Shown here piece by piece: positions 9,961 to 21,850 of a stretch of 64,000 nt of DNA. The translations under genes and the position numbers were made by a program. The notes beneath the pieces were generated by a model. The model did not search any database, was not told the origin of the DNA, and was given only the letters and a program-made list of their open reading frames with translations. Every line of letters begins with the position of its first letter. Position 1 is the first letter of the stretch. This DNA is from Sphagnum compactum (lineage: Eukaryota; Bryophyta; Sphagnopsida; Sphagnales): NCBI GenBank assembly GCA_965153455.1, contig OZ234502.1:13113495-13177494 (forward strand). The letters run 5' to 3'.

Positions 9961-11670
9961 GTTTATTAAAATGTGGTTATATTTTATGTTACATTGAAAA
10001 ATGAATATAATGGTAAGGACTTTGCCCCTCAATGTGAAGGCGAGATATTCAAATCTTTATTCTTGCAACTTATCTACCTTAGTCTAAAGTAGTTAGTTTA
10101 CATGACTAATTTTGGTTAAGGTCTGTAGGCTATGCCATTTAAGCTCTTTCTAACCCATGTCTTTAGCATAGGTAGCATATGTTAACTTAGTTAGCCTAGG
10201 TTTTGACATATAATCATATATATGCCATGTTTTGGCATAGTGAATTGACCTAATCATCTACATACTTATCAACCCCTAACATTCAATAAAAAGTTGGCAA
10301 GTGGATTTTACATCCAATTCATTTTTGGTCATATGCAACTCATGATTGAACGTGTGAATTATTTTTTAACACATCACTTTTATAAGAAAACATTTTTTAC
10401 AACATCTAGTCAGGAAAAACAATTAGGTTGACATGACATCCACATCACTTTATACTTTACAAATCACACCATGGAAATTTATGACATGAAATTTTAATAT
10501 TATCACAAAATAAGAAAGGGCTAATTGATAATATGACTACCCTTTGTGACTAGATGCCACATCATTGTCCTTTACAACTAGGTGGGTGAAACAACATGGG
10601 TTTAACAATTTGTATGTTGTTAGTTGCAATATGTTCTTTGCAACTAATATCATGTTGTAAATGGAAGTAGCAAAATCAAAAATATGTTATAGTGTATAAA
10701 ATCTACTTTTGACCTATCAATAAAGCAAGATGGACCCACTTTTGAAATGTTGGAAATCTATAATTTTGGGAATGGAACTCAAATTCCTTTGTGTCTTGCC
10801 AATTTGATGTCCTTGCCAAATCCACTTGTAAAAAGACAAAGTGGGAAAAACCATTAGTATACTATATTTGATCACATGTAATGACATGTAATGAATATTT
10901 AGAGATTTTATAGCAAAAGCCATGGGCAAGAAGGTAGTAGAAATAATCAAGAAACAAAGAAAAAGGAGAAGAAGGCTAAGCAAATTGTTGATTCCCTCAC
11001 CATGGTTGAAAGAACAATTCAAAGGTTAATGGAAAAACATGTTAAAATATATTTTAACAACACTTGTTCTATAGTTGTAGTAAAAGAAGTGAATTACAAA
11101 TTTCATAATAAAATTGTTGCAAGTTTCAGAGCCCACCTTTTAGAGTTTAAGGGTGTCAACCTTGGGTTTACATCATAAGTTAAAAAAGTAACTAGGGCAA
11201 AGGCAAACGGTTCAACCAAAATCCAAGGGCCATGTTGTTGTAAGGTTACAATAGACCACCCATCCATGAAAGATAGAAGACAAGGGGAAGAGTGAGAGGT
11301 CCAAGATCAAGAAGAATACGATAATGAACCCAAAAAAAGTAGAACAACAAAGAAGACCAAGACAATAATGTAGGAAGAAAAAGACAACGAACACCATAAG
11401 AGGACCATGATGAGGGGGAGGGCAGTTCAGAATTAGAAAAAGGAGGACTCTGAGGATGAAGAGCATGATGAAGATAAGGGGCAACCCAAAACAAGAAGAA
11501 AAGGTTTTGATGATCAAAACACTATCACAAAACCATGTCTTTTATGCCCCTGGCATTATAATTATAATGATTGACATGGTTAAGTTGACTTGTCCAAAAT
11601 GACTAAAAAAATGTTTTCCTTTTCTTTTGCTAGTTACCCAAGTAATGTTTCCTTCCAAAACCATTGTTTG
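9961..11670. other. AT-rich intergenic DNA, no gene seen
   Basis: Open frames on the minus strand at 10717-11022 and 11212-11517 have low-complexity, hydrophobic translations without a recognisable domain. I treat them as chance. A weak tRNA-like stretch near 10,010-10,056 is discussed under rejected items. Confidence 0.45.
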
Positions 11671-11677
11671 TAATTTA

Positions 11678-11965
11678 ATTGAATTTTCAATGACAAAAAC
11701 TACCAATATTTCTTGCACCATCTCACATCTAAAAAATTCCAAATTACCTTCATTAAATCCTACTCATCAAATGCTTTCCAACAATACCAAAGCACACCCA
11801 AATTCCTCTATAAATTTTAGTTTTGATTTAAATTAATTTATAGTGAAAGAATTGTTCAATATTCAATAACTAGTCCACTGCCGTAGGTTGAACATTATGA
11901 AACCAACGTAGTGCACAGGGACTCATTGAGGGCTTTCCAATGGTACCAAGAGCACATTAAGAGAT
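11678..11965 (+). repeat. Dispersed repeat, family A copy 1 (possible old LTR fragment)
   Basis: It shares TTGAATTTTCAATGACAAAA, then TCTTGCACC, TACTCATCAAATGCTTTCC and AACAATACCAA, in the same order with the stretch at 31,205-31,462. The later part repeats the theme (CATTATGAAACC, GGGCTTTCCAATGGTACCAA). The phrase 'pile-up of TTTCCAA-AC-ACCAAGAGCAC' recalls the solo LTR at 5.5-6.3 kb, so a decayed LTR is possible. Confidence 0.5.
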
Positions 11966-12010
11966 GCTGTGGTTTGAGACATCTCACAATGACAAACAAA
12001 CAAAACAAAC

Positions 12011-13496
12011 AAACTACCTTCCTTAATAGATAGATGGCTGAACCATTTGTAAGCAACACAATCATATTTTTCACAGATCATCACAAATTGGTGCAGTTAG
12101 TTTTTGTTTTTCAAAGTTTTGCAGCTTGTTCAATGCATGGAACCCAAATTGAGCAAATTGGATGTGCCCCAACTGGTTTTCAAAAACTCAAAAAACTCCC
12201 AAGTGCATGTCAGGTTTCTACAATCTTGACTCCTAACTAGCTAACAAACTTTTAGTTTTCTAATTCTGTCCCCCTTTGCTTTTCTTTGTTGCTGATCTCT
12301 GAAGAAAACTTAGGTGGCTCATGTAGTTTTCAAAGGACTTTATGATGTACAACCCAAGCTTGAAGTTGCATCCTTCATGACATCAAGGAGGTGCAAGAAT
12401 CTTTGACACAAAAAATGTGAAGTTTGGGAAACTAAGAGTAAAAGATGCTGAAGAAAATGGAATGATTGGTTTTTAGTAAGAATAATTGAGGGTTATGATT
12501 GCAGCAAGTAAGAACAATTGTCAGTGGATAACAGAATGGGTCCCAACAGTCCTGTCAGAAGTTTCCATCCCCCTGCGATCAAAAGCACCACCACCCACCA
12601 CTGCTACACTAGAACTCGCTAACCCACTTCCTAAAGTATTCATATTTGGAAATGGATTGTGGATGTGAGCTCTGCATCCGTCGGATCCATGATGAGGGAG
12701 AGGAAGTACAGCAATCTTGTACATTACCTCAGTGAAAACCTCACAGCTCTTGTCAGAACATCATTGTATCATTGCTGGTCTCTGCCACTGTTCTCTACAA
12801 GAGTAGTCCTTGATAAGCGACAGAGCACAACACCCATCACAACTCAACAGGATGTCTTGGCGTGCTGTTCTTTCCAACTGTGTCAATGCAGATCCACAGT
12901 TCAGTCTTCCAGAGTCACAATCCACAGTTCATTTCCTTGTGATTCTTTGCTCTTGTGTGTGAAGAAGTGATTAAAAATCACATGCAGAACCTCTGTAATA
13001 TTTTTCAGAACGGTCCCTGATCCCAGCTGATCCCTAGAAGAAGGGTCATAGAACAATTCCTGTGCTGCGCCCCACCTTGCAATTCTGAAACTTTCAGAAG
13101 CCTCCAGGCTTGCACATTCTGATGATTTGATGAGCCAGTGAACCTTCTTACTGCTGCCTCACTGTTGCTGTTTTCACCATCATTGAACCCAAGCATCATT
13201 GAATTGCAAGCAGTCTTATGCACCAAGTAATCTGAAATGTAGGGTCTTCCAAGTTCTTTCCAATCTTTCTGAGTTCAAAGCCAGGAGGTTGAAGCTCAAA
13301 TAATTTCTCAATCACAAGTACCAAACCTCCACCAGGGTTTAGAGTTGGTTTCTGAAACCAAGATGGCCAGGATTTCTACCAGGTCAGCTCTAAGAAATGG
13401 TGGCAGTGGTACTTTTGGGAAAATGGGGTTGCCTCACAAGCCCCCTAGTCATGAACTGCTGTGGAAATGAATGTCCAGCAATGCTGTGACACTCCC
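12011..13496. other. 3' flank of the HIR gene, no separate gene seen
   Basis: Composition is less AT-rich from about 12,500, as expected for transcribed untranslated sequence of the minus-strand HIR gene. Plus-strand frames at 12486-12668 and 12659-12970 and the minus frame 13005-13226 have no recognisable domain. The 3' untranslated region of HIR probably occupies at least 13,000-13,496. Confidence 0.4.
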
Positions 13497-14871
13497 TCAT
13501 GAGCCATGTTGTACAATTCCCGCTACATCCCCCTGAAGTAAGCCATTACGGATCTGTTCTGCAACATCACGCACTGCACCAGGACCATGTGGGATGAACA
13601 CAGCTGTGTTTCTGGAGTTGGAGCCAATTTCCTTCAGTGTGTCAAAGTACTGTGTCACCAACACCATATCCATAACCTCCTTAGGAGATGTCCCAGGAAC
13701 ATTGTTTGCAAAGGCTAGAACACTTTCTTGTAAGCCATCAACAATTGCCTGGTGTTGTCGTGCAACACCCACACCTGAAAGATACCTGGCCTCTGCCTCT
13801 CCCTCTGCTTGCTTCACTCGAAGAATCTTCTCTCCCTCTGCCTTCTCATTTGTAGCTGCCCTCATTCTTGCAGCTGCAGTTAAACAGACATTAACAAAGA
13901 AGTGCAATATGTTTGTCAATGGATCTTCACAGAAGCATGTGGAAGTCTTTAAAAAGAGCCATTGCAACGAATTCTATTTGAAGTCAACAAATTCTTTCTT
14001 GAATTCTGCATGCAAACTATTGCTGTTATCTCTTGTGAGTTGTATGACCAACGTTGACCCGCATTTGGATCTTGCAAAGGCCATCTTTGCTACTTGGGGC
14101 ACAAGGAGATAAAAGAGAGAGAGAAGCGTCACCTGCATTGATTTCATTCATGGCCCGCTTCACAGTTTCGTCAGGCTCAATGTCAACAATGAGTGTCTGC
14201 ACAATTTCATACCCATAAGTGTGCATCACCTGCACAATTTTGTCAGCAATCAATCAGAATCCACAACAGCAACAACAGCATGTTCCTCATCACTGACTCT
14301 AGAATCAAGAGCACTGAAGCATGCCCAGCACGGCAGGTGAAACAGCAGATGGTGTTGTATAGGAGTGACATGACCTTCTCAAGCTCTTCTGCAACGTTCT
14401 TTGCAATTATATTCTTCTGCTCAAAAACATCATCAAGAAGCATTCTCGGTACGCTTGCCCTCACCACTGTCAAAAAGAAAGCAACACCAATACAGTGAAG
14501 ACTTACCCTCATAAACAGTTGAATCATTTTTGAAAAGGGAGAATCTACTACAGATTCAACAAAAGAAAACAAATGGATGTGTGATATGGTTGCTGCAATT
14601 AACCATCAAACACATATGCTTTGAACTGTTCATGGGGCTTGGATAGCTTGTAGAAGGCATCTTCAGCAGCATCAATGTGTGCTCTGTATTGCACTGATGC
14701 CACCAGTGTCACAAAGACATTGTCCTGCACCTCAGATCAAAAGCACCCCTCCGCACTCTTTACAATCCATGTTGGGATTTGATTCTAGAAAGAAGCTCAA
14801 CTGATGAATCTGCCACTGCTTTAGCTTCAAAGATTGATCTGAGACAACTGACAATGCAAAGTAAAGGGAAG

Positions 14872-14918
<47 letters not shown>

Positions 14919-15193
14919 AACATAGAAGACCAATCAAAGGGATAAAACAAACACTCAAATGCTCTAGCATGATGATGATGGGTCTGTGGGGAAGAAAACC
15001 AAACCTTGGTCTTGGTCTCACATCTTACATCGAGCTGCTGGACACGGAGAGACAAAACACCTGCAACAGTAACACAACAGCACCATGGAACACAATGGCA
15101 ACCAGATCCATCCACCTTGTCAAAATTTCCACATCTTTCCTTAATGGCAATGGTGGACTGATCCACTTGGTACAAACCACAAATCTGCCCCAT
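13497..15193 (-). CDS. HIR: Hypersensitive-induced reaction (HIR) protein, SPFH/band-7 family
   Basis: Five coding exons on the minus strand: 15193-15005, 14724-14604, 14466-14375, 14229-14133 and 13873-13497, giving 291 residues (family about 285). Every junction is GT-AG and rebuilds the expected motif, for example YVFD-V-VRASVP and NEIN-AA-ARMR. Recognisable blocks are [10 protein letters not shown] (10-19), [17 protein letters not shown] (47-63), [27 protein letters not shown] (about 139-155), [24 protein letters not shown] and [17 protein letters not shown] proteins are inner-face plasma-membrane scaffolds, anchored by N-terminal acylation, that oligomerise in microdomains and associate with immune receptors such as RPS2. 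Gly2 and Cys5 fit acylation. This copy is divergent and has five cysteines within residues 32-40, more than usual. Intron 1 holds a (CT)n tract. A leader intron may lie upstream (donor-like GGAG/GTAGGT near 15,620). Confidence 0.93.
14876..14917. repeat. (GA)n microsatellite in HIR intron 1
   Basis: About 21 uninterrupted AG repeats. In the sense of the HIR transcript this is a CT tract, 90-130 bases into the 280-base first intron. Confidence 0.95.
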
Positions 15194-16090
15194 TTGTTTC
15201 TCTCTCCCTGCCTCCCATATGGCATTCCAATTCTAAATAAATCTGCAAGACCCACACAAATATATTCTGAGCACAAACTGGAAGCAAATGTAGATCTTAT
15301 CTATCATGTCATACAAAGATGGAGAAGAAGATTGTAAATCCTAGATTTGAATTCTTTTGGTCTCTGATCAATATAACCTTATTTCATCTGGATGACAATC
15401 GAAACATTGCTGCAGAGACAAGAATTGTTAAATGCAATCCCATTACAAATCAAAGGATTGGAAATCACCAGAAAAAAAAGAGAGGTTCCGAGCAAGAGGC
15501 TGGCAGAGACAATGCAGAAGACTTACGAGAGGGAGGAGGAGGAGGAGGAGGAGGAACAAACAACAACAACAAAAAAGCAAGAGGGCAGGCGGCGGAAGCA
15601 GGCAAGCAAGCAACCTACCTCCCGGGGGAAGGGGGGGCGGTTGATGTGCAGTAGAAGATTCTGCCGTGAAGAGGCAGGAGAGGAGACCACAAACCTACTG
15701 CTGCCTATTCACTAGGGAACGGAATGGCAGTTGCACTCTCGCCGCTTCATGGTTCCAGTCCACTCTCCCCTCTCTGGAGCATCACGGGATCCGTCATAAG
15801 ACTGGTTGTCGCAAAGGGAAAGAGCAAAAACATTCCTGTCATGAATTTCTCTCTACACCTTCTTCTTCTTCTTCATGTTCTTGGTAACAACAGCAATCAC
15901 AGCAATCTGCATCACCAGTTCAGATCAAAGAATTTTGCAGAATGACCCAATTCAAGCACCTTCTGCTGCTGCTGCTGCTGCTGATGATCATCCCTCCTCC
16001 TCCTCCTCCCTCATCAAATTTGCTGCAACTTCACGAACCTCTCTCCTGGCTTAGATGTCTTGTTTGCACTACCATCACCTTGGCACATTC
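15194..16090 (-). promoter_or_regulatory. 5' leader and promoter region of HIR
   Basis: This region is rich in purine and CAG/CTG tracts (GGAGGA at 15,533-15,555, CTGCTG near 15,964-15,980). A plausible untranslated exon and leader intron can be drawn on the minus strand (donor near 15,620, acceptor CAG near 15,208), but this is only inference. Plus-strand frames here are low-complexity and I do not call them genes. Confidence 0.35.
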
Positions 16091-16099
16091 TGGTGATTA

Positions 16100-16485
16100 G
16101 AATCATCATCGGAAGATTATGCCGTATAATATAACAGTAGGTGTCAAACCTGTGCTTATCTTGGCCATTATTATGTCATCAGAATCATCATCAAAAGATT
16201 ATGTCATATAATATGCTATTGGGTATCAAACCTGGGCTTGCTGATCTTAGTCATTATTACATGCTCATAATCATCATCATCACAAGATTATGTCATATAA
16301 CATACTACTGGGTATCAAACCTGGGCTTGCTTATCTTAGTCATTAGTACATGCTCATAATCATCATCATCATCAGAAGATTATGTCATATAATATACTAC
16401 TGGGTGTCAAACCTGGGCTTACTTATCTTGGTCATTATAACATGCTCATAATCATCATCATCACAAGATTATGCCATGTAATGCT
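16100..16485. repeat. Five tandem units of 83-92 bases
   Basis: Each unit reads AATCATCATC..AAGATTATG(T/C)CATATAAT, then ACTGGGT(A/G)TCAAACCTGGGC, then CTTATCTT(A/G)GTCATTA. Length variation comes largely from the number of ATC triplets. Related single or double copies lie at 17.69 kb and 38.69-38.82 kb in the opposite orientation. Confidence 0.8.
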
Positions 16486-17940
16486 CAAAGCTAAATGGCA
16501 AATGCTAACCTCCGAGTTGACATTAGAGCATTGAAATTAAATGGAAGATGATTGTTGATTCCTTAGAAATTAAGGTTGATCATAATAATAAGTGATGATT
16601 TCAAAGACATTAGCAAAAAAGATTTGACACTCACTAAAGAACAATGGCCAAGAAATTGACATAACTGATCGTAATGAGAATCTCCACAACCTACTTACTA
16701 ACCAAGTGTTGAAATCCCATCAAGCTCCATTAAACAAAGCATCCAGCAAAGGGTGAAATGAAGAACAAAGAGAGAGAGGACTAAGGGCGACTTTAGATGA
16801 GGGTCCAAAGTTCGGGAACCACTGAATTCAAGTAATCTTTTTGGTCGAAAGCTTTTAAATTGGTCCCAAGGCCATTAGATGAGGATCCAAGACCAAAAAG
16901 TGACAAATTGAGGCTAAACCTACATGGCACCTTTTTTGGAGGGAAAATCAATTGGTTCGGACCAAAGAAGAGTGCTAAAAGGAGAGCTCCTGATTTGGAG
17001 AACCAAGAATCAGGCTAGGGACCAAGGTACAGTCCAACTCAAGGATTCAATTTGCGTCAAATCAGTCCAAATTGGTGTTCCTAGACCTGAAATTGGACCC
17101 TGGACCCTCGTCTCAAGTGGGTGTAAGTCGGAGCCTGAAGTAAAATAATTCCAAAGCAGGTCACAAAGGGGCAAAGGAACAAATTATGTTTCACCTTGGC
17201 TCTATGATTCTTATGTAACCCTTTGCTACTTTGAATGAAGATTTCATAATCGCTCTTTGCCTGGATGAAAACCAGGCATCTTGATTCTTGTGTGGAATTG
17301 TTATGTCCAGTAACTAACTAGCTTGAGTGCATTGGTTAATGTGAAGAGTTGAGGTGCTAATTGTATGGCTTGACTACTCATAGTAATCGACATGATTGAG
17401 CCGGTTACCTTGTCCATAACCAATAGTAATGAGAATTGAGATACCCTCTTTTCATCCATGAAGAAAGTGACTTTGACATTCTCATCCAAGAAGTGAAGGG
17501 TTAAGAAATTTTGGGGCCAAGTAGAGCTAATGTGTTGGTAACCTTGTGCTAACTAGGTAGGTTAGCTACTGAAATGAAGGTTGAAGTTTATGCTAAATAT
17601 AACTCATGACCTATATAACCATATATCATATCATGAAGATTCTCATTACAACTAGTTATGTCATTTTTCTGACCATAATTTGTCATTTAAATGACATAAT
17701 CTTTCGATGATGATCATACACGCATAATAATGACCAAAATTTGTCTATTGAATGTAATTTTTGTCTATTGAATTTGCAAACCTTGGAACTTAGTGTCATG
17801 GAATGGCCTTGTCTTTGCCTATCATCTGATGGGTGCATCACCTAGTATCTCACCCTAAGGGGCTTGGTACAACCTCGCCCAATATGATGGGTGCATGTGT
17901 TTGACCATTCCATGTACATTACTTATGAAGAGTGTATGGT
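16100..17940. mobile_element. Long inverted-repeat element with subterminal repeats
   Basis: 41 bases at 16643-16683 recur inverted at 17637-17677 with 33 matches (shared core GTAATGAGAATCT). Outside them, the left side carries five copies of an 83-92-base unit (landmark GATTATG at 16115, 16198, 16286, 16378, 16468) and the right side carries the same unit inverted at about 17,691-17,740 (GACATAATCTTTCGATGATG). The order unit-inner repeat-spacer-inner repeat-unit is that of a foldback transposon with repeated arms. The spacer (16,690-17,630) has no convincing gene. Ends and target duplication were not resolved. Confidence 0.5.
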
Positions 17941-18159
17941 TTTCTCACACAAAAATGTTGCAGCTCATGACATGTGTGAGATAAACTTTGTGGTTTCATG
18001 CATTATAATGTACAATATGTGGTGTTTATTGTGGCATACATTACATTGACATTAGGGTTAGCATAATGTTGTATGTGCCAGTTGTAGGTATATGTATTCA
18101 GAAAATCAAGTTATTTGTTGCAGTTTCCATCACAAGAAGCAAGAAAAAGAAAAAGTAGG

Positions 18160-18480
18160 GAAAAATTGCCAGATTGCTATATTTTGTTCCAGTAAGTAGC
18201 CAGAAACATAGAAGGAGGATTAGAAGTTTGTGCTTCAAATCTGGAATATAGCCAAATTTGGCTAAATCTTCGTAGGGATTGTCACCACTTTTTCTACAAA
18301 TTCCTGAGGATGATCGTCACTGTGGTTGCGTAACAAAAATTCCTTAAAAAAACACCAGAATTTCAACCGTTGAGGAATAGGTACGTAAAAGTAAACCTTC
18401 CTTGTACCGTGTAAATTTATAATAAAACCCCAATGGAGTTCAATTTTCAACAATTTTGACAAATATAAATAATGATTTTT
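18160..18480. repeat. Dispersed repeat, family B copy 1
   Basis: It contains GTTCCAGTAAGTAGCCAGAA and, downstream, the 14-base palindrome AGCCAAATTTGGCT at 18250-18263. The same order of motifs recurs at about 20.4 and 21.5 kb. Confidence 0.5.
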
Positions 18481-18803
18481 CCTTTTTGTTTGGGCTAAAT
18501 CTTTTGTGAATTATTTTGTGCTGAACATCAGTTGTAGGTATGGTAATCATCAATGGGACTATAATGTCGTCACCTTCATGCCATCATCAAATTATCATAG
18601 CATCGATTTGACCCCCATTAAATAGGACTCTCTCCCACCTTAGTCACTGACATCAATAAGGGTATCATACCATTACCTTCATTGTGGATATGAATAGGAT
18701 CCACTACTAGCTAGATTGGAAGCTTGGGGGCAACTCATCCAAGAGTAGAGATTACCAACATCGTCCACTAGATGACTTAAGTTGTCGATGGGTTATGTAT
18801 TGT

Positions 18804-18826
18804 TATATATATATATATATATATAT
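18804..18826. repeat. (TA)n microsatellite
   Basis: A run of TA dinucleotides. The surrounding region from 18,480 to 20,220 shows no gene; a GC-richer patch at 19,610-19,770 has short open frames on both strands without recognisable domains. Confidence 0.9.
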
Positions 18827-20399
18827 GTAGATATGCCTTGGTAGGAGATCAGCTGTACACACACACATAAGCAAGGCTGAATATTAAAGGCAATGCTAGC
18901 AAGTTACTATTGCCCCGAGCTAATGGACGTGCATGTGTAGATTTTGGGTGCACCCATCCAATTGATGGGTTGTTTTGAAGTCTACCCATCTTCTTGTTTT
19001 AGTGATGGTGGAGCAGCCCAATCAATAACTGCAAGACTTAAAAAACACTCATTGTTGTTGTTGTTTGTGTGGGGGGGTGCGTGTGTGTGTGTGTCCTCAT
19101 TTGGCAGCTTGGCTTCACATGTTGTCAACTTTGGCACTTAAAGTTGAACCATGTGCTTTAGGTTCTTACTATGTCCTTCTACAAAACATCAAAATGATTT
19201 CCTCCTCTATACTAACTACCATTTTATTTGAAGAAGAAAATGTCCAAATTACTGACTTGCTCTCTAATAATATCCTACATGTGTATTTTATATATGGTAT
19301 TTTTTGACCAATTTTCTTTTTTTCCATAGCATATATACTTGTTTACTGGCTTCAGCTGCTTCTCCACACATCTTTAATATGATGGGTGTGTGCTCTGAGG
19401 CCGGAAACTAATAGAGTCATGAACAATAATTGGATGCAGAAGCATCAACACCCAATTTATATTGTCTCTCTGAAATTTTAAGTTTAAAAAACCCAATTTA
19501 ATCTACACTCGTCATCCCGGTGAATGAAATTACAAAATCAGTTGTTGGATTCAAAGTTCACACATTCAAAAAAAAACCTTTGACACAGAGTAAGAAGTTA
19601 TATATATAATATTTGGTTGCGGGATTGCAGATCCCCACTTCTGCAACAAGCTCATCATTTGGGGTGTGGGGTGGTGGTGGGCAGGGGCTGGCTGGCAGCA
19701 GCTGCCACCCCAACATTGCCAGCTATATATGTGTTTGCTTTTCTGCTGCGGGATCACAAGTCTGGATCCACCAAGTCAGTCGAAGTACTTCACAGCAATT
19801 AGATCACACTTTTGTATGTGGGTAACTTTTTAATGGAGGCATTGTTAAGAGGAGCACAGATTGATTGATGTCAACCCAGTTGTTGTGGGTTGTTCATAAT
19901 TGAGTCATAAGGGGGGGACTTCCTCCTCCAGTGGGGTTCACTTTGTTCTGGCCACAATTCAGCACCTGAGCTTTCTTGTTGTTGTTTGTTGTCATGCAGG
20001 AGTTGACTGCCAGGTGCGAGCAGCTAACCTCAATTGCCAACTGTGTTGTTCTTGCTTGCTGTAGCATCAAATACAACACAGTCTTTGAGATCGAATCCGT
20101 AGTAAAGTAAAGTACTTATAATTCACATGAGCACAATCCATCACACTTTCTATATGGCAAATCGGGGAGCTCTATGAAGAATCCGTACTTCTTCTATTTG
20201 CTCCATATGTTTTACTTATGGTGTGTACAGTTGGGAGACACGGATCTTGCTTGCAGAGAATGAAAAGCTGCGATTATTTGAGTACTTGATAGCAGGGTTT
20301 TTGTTTTGGGTGAAATTTTTTGCTCACTTGGTGACAAAAAATAAATTTAAGTCCAGTGCAACTCAGACACAGGAACTTTGTGAACAGAATGTGCTAAAA

Positions 20400-20830
20400 G
20401 TTGCAAGATTTGGAGGAAGTTCTTTTGGGAAACTGGCATTGTTTTTTGAAACAAAAATTGTTCTAGCAGGTCGCCAAAATATAACAGGATTCTTAAAATT
20501 TTCTACTATCCTCTCTTACCCACAACCCAAATTTGGCTGATTCCTCTTGTGGATGATTTGCCTATGTGGCTGGCTACTCATCACAAAATTGTAGGAAAAA
20601 ATAGAAAAAGAAAAAGAAAACCCTGCTTGATAGCAATTTTTTTTTCTTTTTTGGGTGAGCCTATAATACAATCAAGAAGAAATTGCAATCAATCGATCAA
20701 TCCAATGAGATCTGCATCATCAAACTTTCTCCAGAAAACATGGGTTCTTCATCTTCTCTATAAAAAAGTTTAGCCAAATTTGGCTATAAATGAATTACAA
20801 AAATCTTTAAAAATCTAAGTATCTTTCTAT
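20400..20830. repeat. Dispersed repeat, family B copy 2
   Basis: It has GTTCTAGCAGGTCGCCAAAA, GGATTCTTAAAATTT and CCCAAATTTGGCTGATTCCT, and a full AGCCAAATTTGGCT palindrome at 20772-20785. The motif order matches copies 1 and 3. Confidence 0.55.
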
Positions 20831-21269
20831 ATTTTTGGCTACCTTACTGCAATGTGATATGAAAATTTGGTGATTTTTCAAAGGTTTTTTCTCTCTAAAT
20901 ATGACGATCAAAAGCCTGGAAAACTAAGCTTTTTATTGTGTGATTTTTTTTTCACCCTTAAAAAATTGGTTGAATGTGTTAACATCGATGTGGCTCACTC
21001 GTGTGGTTTCAATGGGAGAGATCTACATCTCTTTGGGAATTAAAATTTTTATCCGATATAGTAGAGATTTGAATTAGTGGAAATCAATAACTTGTAGCAA
21101 ATTAAATTATTTGTGAATTGCGCGTTACAATTTGTGTCACACTCGTCGAAACGCTTGCCAAATTGAAAAAAATCTTTAATTTCATAGGTACACAAGGAAG
21201 GTTAGATATATCTCAATGGTATTTCAAAGATGACATTTTCCCATAGGATGAAACATGGGATGAAATAAG

Positions 21270-21850
21270 GGGTTTAATGAAAATAATCAATCAATGAGGA
21301 AACGACTAAAACATCCAAAAATCAGGATGAAATATGCATTCAATAAAATTATCAAATAGTGATGAAATGAGAAATAGACCCAACCAGTCTTTTTTTGGGT
21401 ACAACTTTTTGCCACATGGAAAAAAAATCCACAATTTGTATAAAGGATTTTTGTGAAAAAGAAGTGCCAAGGTTGCCAAATTTCAAGGTCAACATAATAT
21501 GTAGACAATAGGTTCCAGCAGGTCACCAGGATTCTCGAATTTGTCTAGTTTAGCCAAATTTGGCTAATTCCTCTTATGAATACATCATAAAAAACTGAAA
21601 AGAAAATTTATAAATAAATAAATAAACAAACAAACAAACAAACAAACAAACAAACCCCTGGACCAAACCCTCCAAAAATAGGACAAAAGATGCATTGGAT
21701 AAAAATGATCAAGCAATGATGAAATAACTAAAATACCCAACCTCACACCAATCATGAAATGACTCAAATACCCAAACCTCCAAAATTGAAGATAAAGAAG
21801 AACACTCTCTCTTTAGGGATCACCAAAACACCCAAACCTCCAAAACCCAA
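21270..21850. repeat. Dispersed repeat, family B copy 3, with an internal duplication
   Basis: GTTCCAGCAGGTCACCAGGA is followed by AGCCAAATTTGGCTAATTCC (palindrome 21552-21565). Flanking it, the segment around 21,310-21,370 (ATGCATTCAATAAAATTATC) recurs in diverged form at about 21,680-21,740 (ATGCATTGGATAAAAATGAT), each followed by a GATGAAAT motif. Confidence 0.5.

Noticed and set aside
10008-10058. tRNA-like stretch (TGGTAAGGACTTTGCCCC ... ATATTCAAATC)
   Set aside because: It resembles the inner part of a SINE head, but the B box has several mismatches and no A box lies at the usual spacing.
11212-11517. Hydrophobic minus-strand open frame of 101 codons
   Set aside because: Composition follows the poly-purine content of the plus strand. 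No domain, start context or neighbouring exon supports it.
14732-15004. Continuation of the HIR exon 1 frame into the (CT)n tract
   Set aside because: The frame becomes a Leu/Ser run encoded by the microsatellite. The GT donor at 15004 and the acceptor ending at 14725 restore the HIR sequence precisely.
15319-15715. Gly/Glu/Gln-rich plus-strand frames
   Set aside because: They arise from GGA and CAA triplet runs in the HIR leader, antisense to the gene.
16141-16480. tRNA-like GGTTTGATACCC in the 83-92-base units
   Set aside because: It resembles a B box on the minus strand, but no A box stands at a workable distance, so I kept it as a plain repeat.
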